This document shows positions 11,429 through 18,882 of a stretch of DNA of 64,000 nt, piece by piece. This DNA comes from Candidatus Saccharimonadota bacterium (GTDB lineage Bacteria; Patescibacteriota; Saccharimonadia; Saccharimonadales; Saccharimonadaceae): NCBI GenBank assembly GCA_009992235.1, contig JAACVZ010000001.1:135465-199464 (forward strand), read 5' to 3'. The first letter of the stretch is position 1. Each line of letters begins with the position of its first letter. The position numbers and the translations under genes were made by a program. The notes beneath the pieces were generated by a model. That model had not been told where the DNA came from, did no database searches, and saw only the letters and a program-made list of their open reading frames with translations.

Positions 11429-13144
11429 CTATCTTAGATCGGATAGCGAGAAACTGATAGAGCAGCTGGCAATACCGGGTACTTGGCCACCCGTGAAGTT
11501 GTCGGATACTGAGGCAGAAATAGTCTTTGCGCCATCGGCATTGTGTGCGACGGTAATCCAACCTCTGTCGTATGTATTCGTGTTTGCGGTACTAGTACCA
11601 TATAATTGTTCATAAGAATTAACTGCATATGAATTTAAGAACCGGTAACTCTTACTTGCCCCACTTTTAACAGACGATCCGTTGACCACAATACTATGGG
11701 AGTGTCCAGCGTTTTGGTTCCAGGTATGCCATGCAGCGTTAGTGCTATACCTATAAGCTGTCCACATGACAGTACTGCTGTTTGCGGGTATGTTATATGC
11801 GGTTTCATCTAACCTTAAATAAATACGATATACAGGGCGAATATTATAATCGTCAGAACACGCCTTTGCCGCAGATAATACTGGGTTTGGCGTAGTCGCA
11901 TTTGCCGGGCCAGACCAGGCGCTACTCGTATCTGTGCCTACTGTTTGCGCCTTAAAGTAATATGTTGTCCCGGGATTCAGTCCCGTGAATGATCTAGAAG
12001 TGCCGGTACCGCTATATTGGTCGTACGATGAGAAGTCTGAGTCATTATCTATCTGGTACCGGTAAGAGACCGCTCCAGGTACAGCCCCCCAAGATAAAGT
12101 AATCTGCGATATAGAATCTGCTGTGGCGCTAATAGAAGGCGCAGATATTGGTGTAGTAGCCTCTGTGTTAGACCAGCTACTAATGTCGTCAGCTCCTACT
12201 GCCTGCACCCGAAAATACCAAGTTTTACCAGGGGTGATACTGTCGAATTCCCAGAATGTACTGGCTGTAGTATATTGTGGTGCAAATGAGAATGACAGGT
12301 CGTCGTCTATTTGATAGTTATATGCCTCTGCTCCAGAAACTGGGTCGCAGGATACAGTTATCTGTGTGGTTGAATCTGCGGTTGCCGAACATGATGGTGC
12401 GTACATCGGACAGAGCGTCTTTTTTGGCACTGACGATGACCATGATCCCGGCCCTGAGGCAGATACGGCCCGAACTCTGAAGTGATATTGCGTGCAGGTG
12501 TCCAAATCTGACGCGGTCTTCTCGTTTTCAACGACAGGGTCAATGACTAACCCTGTTGCGAAACCGACATCGGTAGCGCGCGCAAGCTCATATGAATTAG
12601 CGCCTTCTACCGTCGACCACTGGCAGCCGACTGTGTCAAATGTAGCGTTTGAGCAGGTCAACGTCGGCGCTCCAGTTATAGACGCCGTACGACGGCTCTC
12701 TATCGATTCGATAGTGCCATCACTCTCCTTCTCGTATTGGAGCGTAAAGACTAGACAGGCAGGGCCGTCGGTGCATGCTGGGCTTGTGTCTCCGCCAACG
12801 TAGGCGAAGTAGTCACCTTCAAGTTCTGTGAGGTCTTCGCAACGAATAGAGTTTCCGGTACCCTGAGGAGTTTGGAGCGAGTCTACGCTTGCACCGATAA
12901 GTATAGATTGCGTGACTGTCTCCGCAGGTTGCGTCACGCTTTTGCAGCCTGGGTACTCACCGTTTTCGTCATAGTATTTTTCAAGAGCCTCGGCAATGAC
13001 AGTCGCCTTTGAGGCGCGTTGAGCGTCTCTTGAGTCAGTTTGGTACTGGGTGAAACCGAGGACGCTCATTGTACTCAAAATACCAATAACCGTCACGACG
13101 ATAATAATTTCTATAAGGGTGAACCCACGTTGTTGCCCGAGCAT
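11429..13144 (-). CDS. type IV pilin-like protein with three fibronectin III repeats and a phage-tail-like C-terminal domain
   Basis: The 571-aa protein starts with a prepilin signal: QQRG/FTLIEIIIVVTVIG, cleaved after Gly7, with the conserved Glu at +5 and the long hydrophobic N-terminal helix. A pilin-like segment to about residue 150 (with CLVFTLQY) follows. Then come three FN3-type repeats at about 153-245, 246-332 and 333-418, each with the YxxxLxPGTxYYFKAQ or YHFRVRAVS type strand and S-W-S ends. The last 150 residues resemble the beta-rich domain of siphophage minor structural proteins, including WITVAHNADGAKTIS. TATAAT ends 6 bases before ATG 13144. It is likely a surface adhesin carried on or beside the pilus. 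Confidence 0.87.
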   Translation of the reverse strand: MLGQQRGFTLIEIIIVVTVIGILSTMSVLGFTQYQTDSRDAQRASKATVIAEALEKYYDENGEYPGCKSVTQPAETVTQSILIGASVDSLQTPQGTGNSIRCEDLTELEGDYFAYVGGDTSPACTDGPACLVFTLQYEKESDGTIESIESRRTASITGAPTLTCSNATFDTVGCQWSTVEGANSYELARATDVGFATGLVIDPVVENEKTASDLDTCTQYHFRVRAVSASGPGSWSSSVPKKTLCPMYAPSCSATADSTTQITVSCDPVSGAEAYNYQIDDDLSFSFAPQYTTASTFWEFDSITPGKTWYFRVQAVGADDISSWSNTEATTPISAPSISATADSISQITLSWGAVPGAVSYRYQIDNDSDFSSYDQYSGTGTSRSFTGLNPGTTYYFKAQTVGTDTSSAWSGPANATTPNPVLSAAKACSDDYNIRPVYRIYLRLDETAYNIPANSSTVMWTAYRYSTNAAWHTWNQNAGHSHSIVVNGSSVKSGASKSYRFLNSYAVNSYEQLYGTSTANTNTYDRGWITVAHNADGAKTISASVSDNFTGGQVPGIASCSISFSLSDLR

Positions 13145-13224
13145 GGGCTCATTATATCAAACCGTAAACAGTATGGGTAGTGAGTCTCTAACTTTCGCAT
13201 CTTTACCGTAACGAGTATATGTGT

Positions 13225-13230
13225 TATAAT
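13225..13230 (+). promoter_or_regulatory. -10 box (TATAAT) of the papain-fold-like gene
   Basis: Consensus TATAAT 8 bases before ATG 13239, with no Shine-Dalgarno sequence between them, consistent with a leaderless or near-leaderless transcript. Confidence 0.55.
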
Positions 13231-13238
13231 AATATGAT

Positions 13239-13895
13239 ATGCTTCCATTGGAAAAACAAACATCGCTGACGAGAACTGTTCGTAGCTCACTGCTTGTCGA
13301 CGAGCTTGAGAATGGTATGCAGGAATTCGGCCGCCTAGCCGGTACGCCGCATGAGAAGGATTTTCAGTTACGTTCACCACTATGTGACCTTGCTTCAGTG
13401 GCGCTTTCTGGGTATTTAAGTCACCTTGGACACGACGCGCAACTATTGATAAGTAATTCCGAAGGCCTAGCTGACGTCGAGGTCGATCATGTCATTGTAC
13501 GCAGCGGCGAAACTATTATCGACCCAACGTTTTCGCAGTTTCTTTATTTTGCAGGATTAGACTGTGAGTACGTGCGACAAACTGGCGAGGATGCATTTCC
13601 TACAGAGAAAATTGCGGTGTTTGACGTTAGCGACCCACGGCCAGCCATCGATACACTAGTGGCGTCTGCCGATGCTTTTAGCGACAAAGACGGAGGTCTC
13701 CTCGGTCGAAATGGATATACTGCTGGGTATCAGGTTGATGATGCGAAAATCGACGAGTTTCGAGCCATTCTTGAGGGTATATGGAATTCGGACAACTACC
13801 ACCCCTTTACTCCGTCTGCGGAGGTTCGTAATATTGGTGCGTCGGTTACGAAGCATTTGGTTGAATATATGCCACCGGCTACCCTTCAGGCATAG
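13239..13895 (+). CDS. putative transglutaminase/papain-fold-like protein
   Basis: The 218-aa protein has the ordered residues of a papain-type fold: a cysteine at a helix start (SPLCDLASVALSGYL, near residue 48), a histidine in a strand (VDHVIVRSG, near 86) and an aspartate in the next strand (TIIDPTFSQFL, near 95). This C-H-D order and spacing is that of transglutaminase-like proteins and arylamine acetyltransferases. No signal peptide is seen. Function (protease, transferase or inactive) is not decidable by eye. It is probably leaderless. The assignment rests on these motifs only. Confidence 0.6.
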   Translation: MLPLEKQTSLTRTVRSSLLVDELENGMQEFGRLAGTPHEKDFQLRSPLCDLASVALSGYLSHLGHDAQLLISNSEGLADVEVDHVIVRSGETIIDPTFSQFLYFAGLDCEYVRQTGEDAFPTEKIAVFDVSDPRPAIDTLVASADAFSDKDGGLLGRNGYTAGYQVDDAKIDEFRAILEGIWNSDNYHPFTPSAEVRNIGASVTKHLVEYMPPATLQA

Positions 13896-13916
13896 CCATT
13901 CCAAGGGGCTATGTGG

Positions 13917-13922
13917 TATACT
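13917..13922 (+). promoter_or_regulatory. -10 box (TATACT) for the structured RNA and tRNA-Gln
   Basis: TATACT places the transcription start near 13930, exactly where the closing helix of the structured RNA begins. No good -35 box is seen. Confidence 0.5.
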
Positions 13923-13929
13923 TTCATCT

Positions 13930-14105
13930 GTATTGGGGATTGGCCAAGTGTGAAGACTGCCCGGCGGCAGTCTGCAAGGCCGGAGACCCGGACGACGAAA
14001 GTCGCCGAGTTGAGGCGGGGTCGCAACCGATTGCCAGCTTGCTGGCAGTAGGATTGTGACAAGGCACTGGCATTTAGCTACCAATACCACTTCGTTAACG
14101 AGGTG
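13930..14105 (+). ncRNA. structured RNA sharing sequence with the adjacent tRNA-Gln
   Basis: The ends pair perfectly over 7 bp (13930-13936 with 14081-14087). Inside are hairpins GACTGC/GCAGTC, CGAC-GAAA-GTCG (a GNRA-type tetraloop) and TGCCAGC/GCTGGCA; another hairpin follows at 14088-14105. Bases 13934-13948 are identical to the first 15 bases of the tRNA-Gln gene at 14115, and AAGGCACTGG at 14061-14070 matches tRNA bases 14134-14143. The element thus looks like a tRNA-Gln with 112 nt in place of 4 nt in the D-loop and a diverged 3' half. It is not a group I intron by the motifs I can check. A novel small RNA or a decayed interrupted tRNA are both possible. Confidence 0.55.
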
Positions 14106-14114
14106 TCACCATAC

Positions 14115-14188
14115 TGGGGATTGGCCAAGCGGTAAGGCACTGGGTTCTGGTCCCAGGATCGGGGGTTCGAATCCCTCATCCCCAGCCA
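14115..14188 (+). tRNA. tRNA-Gln (anticodon CTG), CCA encoded
   Basis: Acceptor stem TGGGGAT pairs with ATCCCCA, followed by discriminator G and an encoded CCA. The D-arm contains GCCAAGCGGTAAGGC, the anticodon arm CTGGG-TTCTGGT-CCCAG gives anticodon CTG, and the T-arm GGGGG-TTCGAAT-CCCTC is canonical apart from one pair. The sequence closely follows bacterial tRNA-Gln. It lies 9 bases after the preceding structured RNA and is probably co-transcribed with it. Confidence 0.97.
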
Positions 14189-14236
14189 ACACGTTTATGT
14201 TTTGACATGCATTAACCTCTCTATACTATATATAGA

Positions 14237-15676
14237 ATGGAGCACACCGAGAGCGAGCAGTCTTCAAGGCCTGAAAACACCAAGATTCCTCTTGAGTTTA
14301 GATTAGCGCATCTTGGTATTGATATTGCAAGCGTATACCCAAAGGTCACAGCGCAGCAAATTGCCGACACGCTTGGAGTGGATAGCAATTTAGTTAGACG
14401 TCCACTGAAGAAGTACGATATTGAGACAGAGACATTATTTCACGATCGCCTACAAACCTATCACGAATACTATCCACAATATATTTTAGAGCTGATTCGT
14501 GAGGAGAAGGATTGGCGAGAATGGTATTTGACACTCCCCGAGCGTATGAATACTCGTCAAGTCGCCGAAGCCGTCGGACGTTCGTACGGCTGGACAATGA
14601 AAACGCTTGCCGAGATGTACCCGGGAGTGCGCCAGCAAGAACATGGTCATAGGTCACGCTTATACCCTAAGTCTTCTGTAAAGAAACTTCGAGATATAAC
14701 CTTCGCAACGCCACCAGACGAGAACTGGCCGACGCTACCAAGACTTGTCGAGTTTACGGGAAGAGACCGGGAATGGGTGCTTAATCGCATATCTCAAACT
14801 ACAATACAGCCCGAAGTCAGAAGACAGGTTATTACTGGACGTGAGTTTCTGTATTATCCACCAGATTCTTTCGATGCCTTGAAGGAAGCCATGGAGCAAA
14901 GAGCTGGGTTTGGCGGAGATTGGCTCACCGCAAGTGCGATTGGCCGTACTCTGGGTCGATCAGATAAATGGATTAAGAAGCGCCTTGAAGAGACGTTTTC
15001 TGATGAAGGCGAAACAAGAATAGACGACATGGGTGTTGAGCGTACGCACTACCCTCCTTCTACGGTTAACGCTCTTCGTGATGAAATTGCTGAAACCGAA
15101 ACTTATGAGCAGGCTGGTGACTGGGCGACAATCTCTACTCTGGAAAGAAATATGGGAATGCACGCTGTAACTTTGGCGAAATTAATGCAGCAGATTGAGG
15201 TCGAATCTGAAACAAGGCTTGACCTAAAGGGTCGGCTGAAAGAACATTTTAGTCCAAGCACACAGGAGCTGCTTGCGGCTAAGGTTTTAGAGATTTATGG
15301 ATATCCGGAAGCTGGAGACTGGGTGACTTTTTCAAAAGCGCAAAAAATAATTGGACGTTCGGCTGGCTGGATTCATCAGCAATTTCAAGAACATTCTGTT
15401 GTGCCAGAAACACGGCTAGACAGCAGCCGACGGCCCGGTGATCATTATGATATAGCTGCTATTCGTATGATTAAGGAATATGCTGATACTCTCGACGCTG
15501 GTTCTATGCTCTCGGTGAACGATATAATAGATATAACGAAAAGATCTCGGACATGGGTTGTGAGTCAGCTAAAAAGCATAGGTGCGCAGCCAGAGCGGCG
15601 GTTTAATGCACGCGGTCATTTCGTGGATCATTATCATGAAGCCGTCATAGACGAAATGAAAAAAGCCACCCGGTGA
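14237..15676 (+). CDS. protein of about seven tandem helix-turn-helix-like repeats
   Basis: The 479-aa protein is built of diverged units of about 60-70 residues. Each has a small helix-turn-helix (IADTLGVDSNLVRRPLKK; VAEAVGRSYGWTMKTLAE; VEFTGRDREWVLNRISQ; IGRTLGRSDKWIKKRLEE; LERNMGMHAVTLAKLMQQ; AQKIIGRSAGWIHQQFQE; IIDITKRSRTWVVSQLKS), then a PE-R turn and an HYPPS-type wing. The pattern is that of repeated winged-HTH domains, so a multi-site DNA- or RNA-binding protein is likely. TATACT lies 9 bases before ATG 14237. It directly follows the structured RNA and tRNA-Gln. Target and role are unknown. Confidence 0.8.
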   Translation: MEHTESEQSSRPENTKIPLEFRLAHLGIDIASVYPKVTAQQIADTLGVDSNLVRRPLKKYDIETETLFHDRLQTYHEYYPQYILELIREEKDWREWYLTLPERMNTRQVAEAVGRSYGWTMKTLAEMYPGVRQQEHGHRSRLYPKSSVKKLRDITFATPPDENWPTLPRLVEFTGRDREWVLNRISQTTIQPEVRRQVITGREFLYYPPDSFDALKEAMEQRAGFGGDWLTASAIGRTLGRSDKWIKKRLEETFSDEGETRIDDMGVERTHYPPSTVNALRDEIAETETYEQAGDWATISTLERNMGMHAVTLAKLMQQIEVESETRLDLKGRLKEHFSPSTQELLAAKVLEIYGYPEAGDWVTFSKAQKIIGRSAGWIHQQFQEHSVVPETRLDSSRRPGDHYDIAAIRMIKEYADTLDAGSMLSVNDIIDITKRSRTWVVSQLKSIGAQPERRFNARGHFVDHYHEAVIDEMKKATR

Positions 15677-15691
15677 AGAGTGGCTTTTTTC
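15660..15691 (+). terminator. intrinsic terminator of the HTH-repeat gene
   Basis: AAAAGCCAC (15661-15669) pairs with GTGGCTTTT and is followed by a T-run; the stop codon of the gene lies in the loop. The A-run on the other side lets it serve the convergent gene ending at 15726 as well. Confidence 0.85.
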
Positions 15692-15725
15692 TTCGTGGGT
15701 GGCCTGAGAGTGCGTGAGCGTTAAG

Positions 15726-16508
15726 CTAGTCTTGGGCAGCGAATCGATCGAAGATCCGATTAACCGCAAGGCTCAACCATAGTTTTTGATCTTCCTTTTT
15801 GCCACGGGTTGTCCTTAGGTCAAACATGCCATCAGGTGCCTGTCGGGACGCTAGCCAAGCGAGGCCTTCCTTTACTTTCGGGTGATTACTGAAGCCTTCA
15901 ATTTGAGAAAGCGAGTCAAGGGCAGAGATTAAATCGGTATATACGAATGGGTACCCGAACCTTGTCCAGTATTCGGCACCTTTACGGTCGGCATATGCGT
16001 CTGGAGTGAATATGCTGTCAGCAACCAGTGTAGCGGCGGCTTTGGTTTCGGGCCGGTTCTTGTATTTCGGATGAGCCACCAGAGCCCGGAGCACTACACC
16101 GGTAATCATCGCGGAAGATGGCTTAGAGGGGTCTCCCTCAATAGTCTCGTCATAGTCAAATGATTCTAGATTGTGGCCCTTGGTTCTAAAAGCTAGAGCC
16201 CAGCCGCCGTCGCTTTGTCGGTTGCTTAGTAGCCAGTCGAGTGACTGTTTGACCCTACTATCTTTCTCGTAGCCAGCCTTAATCAGTAGTTCAAGTATTG
16301 CAGCGGTGTAGTTCGGCGATGTCTGGTTGCCATATATGCCCCGGATATCACCTTCGGGAGTCATAAAGCCAAAGAAGTATTCAGCAATTTCAGGAATAGC
16401 TGGGTTGTCTTTTGTGAAACCGTTTTTCTCGACCAACTCACTAAGGCGCTTAAAGGTTTCGTACTGATCGTAATCGACTTTTTTCCAAGAGCTTTTATGC
16501 TTGTTCAT
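15726..16508 (-). CDS. prenyltransferase/squalene-cyclase-type alpha-toroid repeat protein
   Basis: The 260-aa product shows repeated helical-hairpin units of the terpenoid cyclase/prenyltransferase superfamily: QSLDWLLSNRQSDGGWALAF near residue 105 and EGLAWLASRQAPDGMFDLR near 225, each with the Q-x-DG-x-[WF] signature. It is much shorter than squalene-hopene cyclase and has no DxDD motif in view, so an enzyme role is uncertain. Start 16508 is chosen over 16547 because TATAGT (16515-16520, minus strand) ends 6 bases before it. It is divergent from the Excalibur gene. Confidence 0.75.
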   Translation of the reverse strand: MNKHKSSWKKVDYDQYETFKRLSELVEKNGFTKDNPAIPEIAEYFFGFMTPEGDIRGIYGNQTSPNYTAAILELLIKAGYEKDSRVKQSLDWLLSNRQSDGGWALAFRTKGHNLESFDYDETIEGDPSKPSSAMITGVVLRALVAHPKYKNRPETKAAATLVADSIFTPDAYADRKGAEYWTRFGYPFVYTDLISALDSLSQIEGFSNHPKVKEGLAWLASRQAPDGMFDLRTTRGKKEDQKLWLSLAVNRIFDRFAAQD

Positions 16509-16560
16509 GTACTTACTATAGCGCAGAGGATTATTTCGGCGCCGCAACTCCTATCGATAT

Positions 16561-16589
16561 TTGACATACGATATATTTTATAGTATATT
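16561..16589 (+). promoter_or_regulatory. near-consensus sigma70-type promoter of the Excalibur gene
   Basis: TTGACA (16561-16566), 17-base spacer, TATATT (16584-16589), then 6 bases to the ATT at 16596. Both boxes and the spacing are close to consensus, which places the transcription start on the ATT codon itself. Confidence 0.8.
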
Positions 16590-16595
16590 CACCGT

Positions 16596-16982
16596 ATTCG
16601 TAAATTTATATACACAGCCTGCGCTAGCATACTTATTCTTGTTCTATCCTTAGGGCTGGTTGGCCCTGCCGGTGCTTACGGTAACTACTATAACTGCGAT
16701 GATTTCTCGACTCAGGAAGAAGCTCAAGAAGTTTATGAGGATGACTACAGCGACCCTCACTATTTAGATGGTGATGATGATGGCATAGCGTGCGAGGCTC
16801 TTCCTTCGGGTGACTACGACAGCAGTGACGATGGGTACGACTACGGCTATAGCGAGTATAGTGCGGATTCATATTACAGCGAAGAAGATAGCGGTGACTA
16901 TCAAAAATCTGAAGCAGATTTTACATGGGTTTGGTGGGTAGTCGCCATAATAGTTGGTTGGATCATCTTCTCAGACCTTTAG
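16596..16982 (+). CDS. exported Excalibur-domain protein with probable ATT start codon
   Basis: The 128-aa frame carries a clear signal peptide ([20 protein letters not shown], then VGPAGA), an Excalibur calcium-binding domain at about residues 32-70 ([16 protein letters not shown] ... [17 protein letters not shown], with both cysteines and the DxDxDG-like loop), a Tyr/Ser/Asp-rich linker and a C-terminal hydrophobic segment ([15 protein letters not shown]). No ATG, GTG or TTG exists between the in-frame stop at 16581-16583 and the signal peptide. ATT at 16596 lies 6 bases after a good -10 box and gives a proper signal peptide. Excalibur domains are typical of secreted proteins. Confidence 0.82.
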   Translation: MRKFIYTACASILILVLSLGLVGPAGAYGNYYNCDDFSTQEEAQEVYEDDYSDPHYLDGDDDGIACEALPSGDYDSSDDGYDYGYSEYSADSYYSEEDSGDYQKSEADFTWVWWVVAIIVGWIIFSDL

Positions 16983-17031
16983 CATTTATAGGTCATCAAC
17001 CGCAGAGCCTTTTGTTTGCTACAATAAGATT

Positions 17032-17487
17032 ATGACAGATACTATTTTCGATAAAATTATTCGTGATGAAATACCTAGTTATAAGGTATGGGAAGATGAG
17101 AATTTCCTTGCGTTCCTCACGCCCTTCCCAAACACGCCTGGCGTGACGGTTGTTATTCCAAAGCACAATCCTGGGGACTACATATTCGATGTTGACTCGG
17201 TCCTATATGATGACTTCATGCGTGCAGTGAGAACGGTGGCAAAGCTACTTGAAGAGGCGCTAGGCGTGAAGCGGGTGGCTCTTGTGTTTGAGGGAACTGG
17301 CGTGGCGTACGCCCATGCAAAACTCTATCCCCTACACGGTGAAATTGCTTCTCAGACAGACGTATGGTCTGAAGAGAAAGAGTTTGTTGAAGACTACCGG
17401 GGCTGGATGACGACTATAGAAGGTCCTGAAATGGACAAGTCTCGCTTGGTTGAGATTCAACAAAAAATACTGAACGCCACTAAATAG
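17032..17487 (+). CDS. HIT-family (histidine triad-like) protein
   Basis: The 151-aa protein has the fold signature of the HIT superfamily: FDKIIRDEIPSYKVWEDENF, FLTPFPNTPGVTVVIPKHN and the C-terminal VALVFEGTGVAYAHAKLYPL. The usual HxHxH triad reads Y-A-H-A-K here, so only the middle histidine is kept; a further His follows in PLHGE. Related CPR proteins often read HxHxKLxPxH, but the first His is also lost here. Nucleotide hydrolase activity is therefore uncertain. TACAAT (17020-17025) ends 6 bases before ATG 17032, so it is probably leaderless; an upstream in-frame start at 16954 is rejected. Confidence 0.85.
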   Translation: MTDTIFDKIIRDEIPSYKVWEDENFLAFLTPFPNTPGVTVVIPKHNPGDYIFDVDSVLYDDFMRAVRTVAKLLEEALGVKRVALVFEGTGVAYAHAKLYPLHGEIASQTDVWSEEKEFVEDYRGWMTTIEGPEMDKSRLVEIQQKILNATK

Positions 17488-17606
17488 TTGTATAATAAGC
17501 GTGAATAAACCCGCCTTGCGGTCTGGCCACGTAGCCTACGGCATCCCACAGACTTGCGGTATCTATCGAACACGGGCTTGGTCGATAACGTAATAAGGAG
17601 ATGGTC

Positions 17607-17813
17607 ATGGTAGATCGCGAAGAAAAGCGAATAGCACGTGAAAAGAATGCCAGGGAGCAGTACGATCAATGGAAGGATGTGTCACAGGCACACTGGAACC
17701 ATTGGCGCGCATGGGGCTCGTGGTTCAGTTGGGGCTCCCCTGTTGGGCTCGGCTTGTTCTTTGTGCTGGTTGCTATTGCGGTAGCGATTCTTATAGCTAT
17801 AACAAAGCTTTAG
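17607..17813 (+). CDS. small membrane protein (68 aa), unknown
   Basis: A basic and aromatic N-terminal half (REEKRIAREKNAREQYDQW, then several Trp) is followed by one membrane helix (LGLFFVLVAIAVAILIAI) at the C terminus. AAGGAG at 17597-17602 gives 4-6 base spacing to ATG 17607; the ATG at 17601 overlaps the ribosome site and is rejected. It is preceded by TATAAT near 17490 and a leader of about 105 nt with small inverted repeats (CCGC/GCGG, TATCGA/TCGATA). No family recognised. Confidence 0.7.
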   Translation: MVDREEKRIAREKNAREQYDQWKDVSQAHWNHWRAWGSWFSWGSPVGLGLFFVLVAIAVAILIAITKL

Positions 17814-17834
17814 GGGCTGACTGAAATCACAGCA

Positions 17835-17868
17835 AAAACGCCATCGACGAGAAGTTGGTGGCGTTTTG
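17835..17868 (+). terminator. intrinsic terminator
   Basis: AAAACGCCA (17835-17843) pairs with TGGCGTTTT (17859-17867); it lies 22 bases beyond the stop of the 68-aa gene. Confidence 0.75.
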
Positions 17869-17940
17869 GTTCGTGATAAGCTTACAGCATAACTCGCTTA
17901 TGTTACAATACAGGAAATACTTAGTAAGGGAATATATACT

Positions 17941-18822
17941 ATGAATCCAAACGACAATCAAATACCTAGCACTCCGCCAGAAGAAATGCCTCCGGCTCAA
18001 CCAACGCCGCCATCGTTCCCGCCTTCGGTCGAGCCTACACCCCCAGTTGCGCCAACTCAGGCGCCAGAGCCTTTTGCTCCTATACAGTCATCTACATCAC
18101 TACCTCAACCCGAGATGACTCAGCCAGAGCCTATCCAACCGTCAGGATCACGTAAGAAAATGGTAATCATTATTGGGATTATCGTTGGAGTACTGGTTAT
18201 AGGTGGTATTGTTGCCGCTGTTGTTTGGTCTGGACGAGACGGCTCACCTCTGCAGGCTGCGATTGAGTCGGCTACCGGTGGAACAGCTGATGTTGTCGAC
18301 CGTACGGACGGCACACTGACCTTGGAAACTACTATAAATAAGCAAGATTCTCTCAAGGCTCAAGAAATTACTGCTAAGTTAGGACAGCAAATTAACTTGA
18401 GTGACGGCTTTAGCTTTATGGTTTCAAAAGTAACACCTGTCGATAGCTTCAAGCGGACGTCACTTGGCAAAGAAACAACTGTTGTGCCCGAAGAAGGAAA
18501 TAAGTTCATTGAAGTTAGCTATGTAGTTGGAAACCGACTCGAGTCACCATCGACACATTCGTTCTCGTCTTATTCCTTCGACCTAGTGAACAAGGACACG
18601 AAGGATGAGTATCGTGCGGAAACATTCCTTTCTACCGATTCATTAATGCCAGAAACGTATTATAACCTCGATATGGATAGCCTTACGAGTGGAATGCAAA
18701 CGCCATTCACCCTTTACTACGAAGTACCGAGTGACGCGGCGCTTTACGTCGAGCGAAAAACTAGTTACAAAAACTACGAAACAGATGAAAAAATTGACGT
18801 TATTGGTCGCGTAAACCTCTAA
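17941..18822 (+). CDS. membrane-anchored DUF4352-like exported protein
   Basis: In 293 aa there is a proline-rich cytoplasmic N terminus (about residues 1-73), basic residues GSRKK, one membrane helix at about 76-98 (VIIIGIIVGVLVIGGIVAAV), and an external domain. In the latter, IKN-like QQINLSDGFSFMVSKVTPVD and GNKFIEVSYVVGNRLESP follow the immunoglobulin-like pattern of DUF4352 proteins. Function is unknown; such domains are common on Gram-positive cell surfaces. The topology matches the gene at 10368. Confidence 0.8.
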   Translation: MNPNDNQIPSTPPEEMPPAQPTPPSFPPSVEPTPPVAPTQAPEPFAPIQSSTSLPQPEMTQPEPIQPSGSRKKMVIIIGIIVGVLVIGGIVAAVVWSGRDGSPLQAAIESATGGTADVVDRTDGTLTLETTINKQDSLKAQEITAKLGQQINLSDGFSFMVSKVTPVDSFKRTSLGKETTVVPEEGNKFIEVSYVVGNRLESPSTHSFSSYSFDLVNKDTKDEYRAETFLSTDSLMPETYYNLDMDSLTSGMQTPFTLYYEVPSDAALYVERKTSYKNYETDEKIDVIGRVNL

Positions 18823-18844
18823 TTATACTTTTCTAACCTATGAA

Positions 18845-18872
18845 GATAGCCACACTTTACAGTGTGGCTTTC
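18845..18872. terminator. bidirectional hairpin between convergent genes
   Basis: AGCCACACT (18848-18856) pairs with AGTGTGGCT (18861-18869), followed by TTCCTC on the plus strand. It lies between the stops at 18822 (+) and 18883 (-). Confidence 0.7.
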
Positions 18873-18882
18873 CTCATACATC

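Noticed and set aside
13930-14087. group I intron or tmRNA inside the tRNA-like RNA
   Set aside because: No recognisable group I P7/P3 core, guanosine-binding site or tag ORF; the insert is too short.
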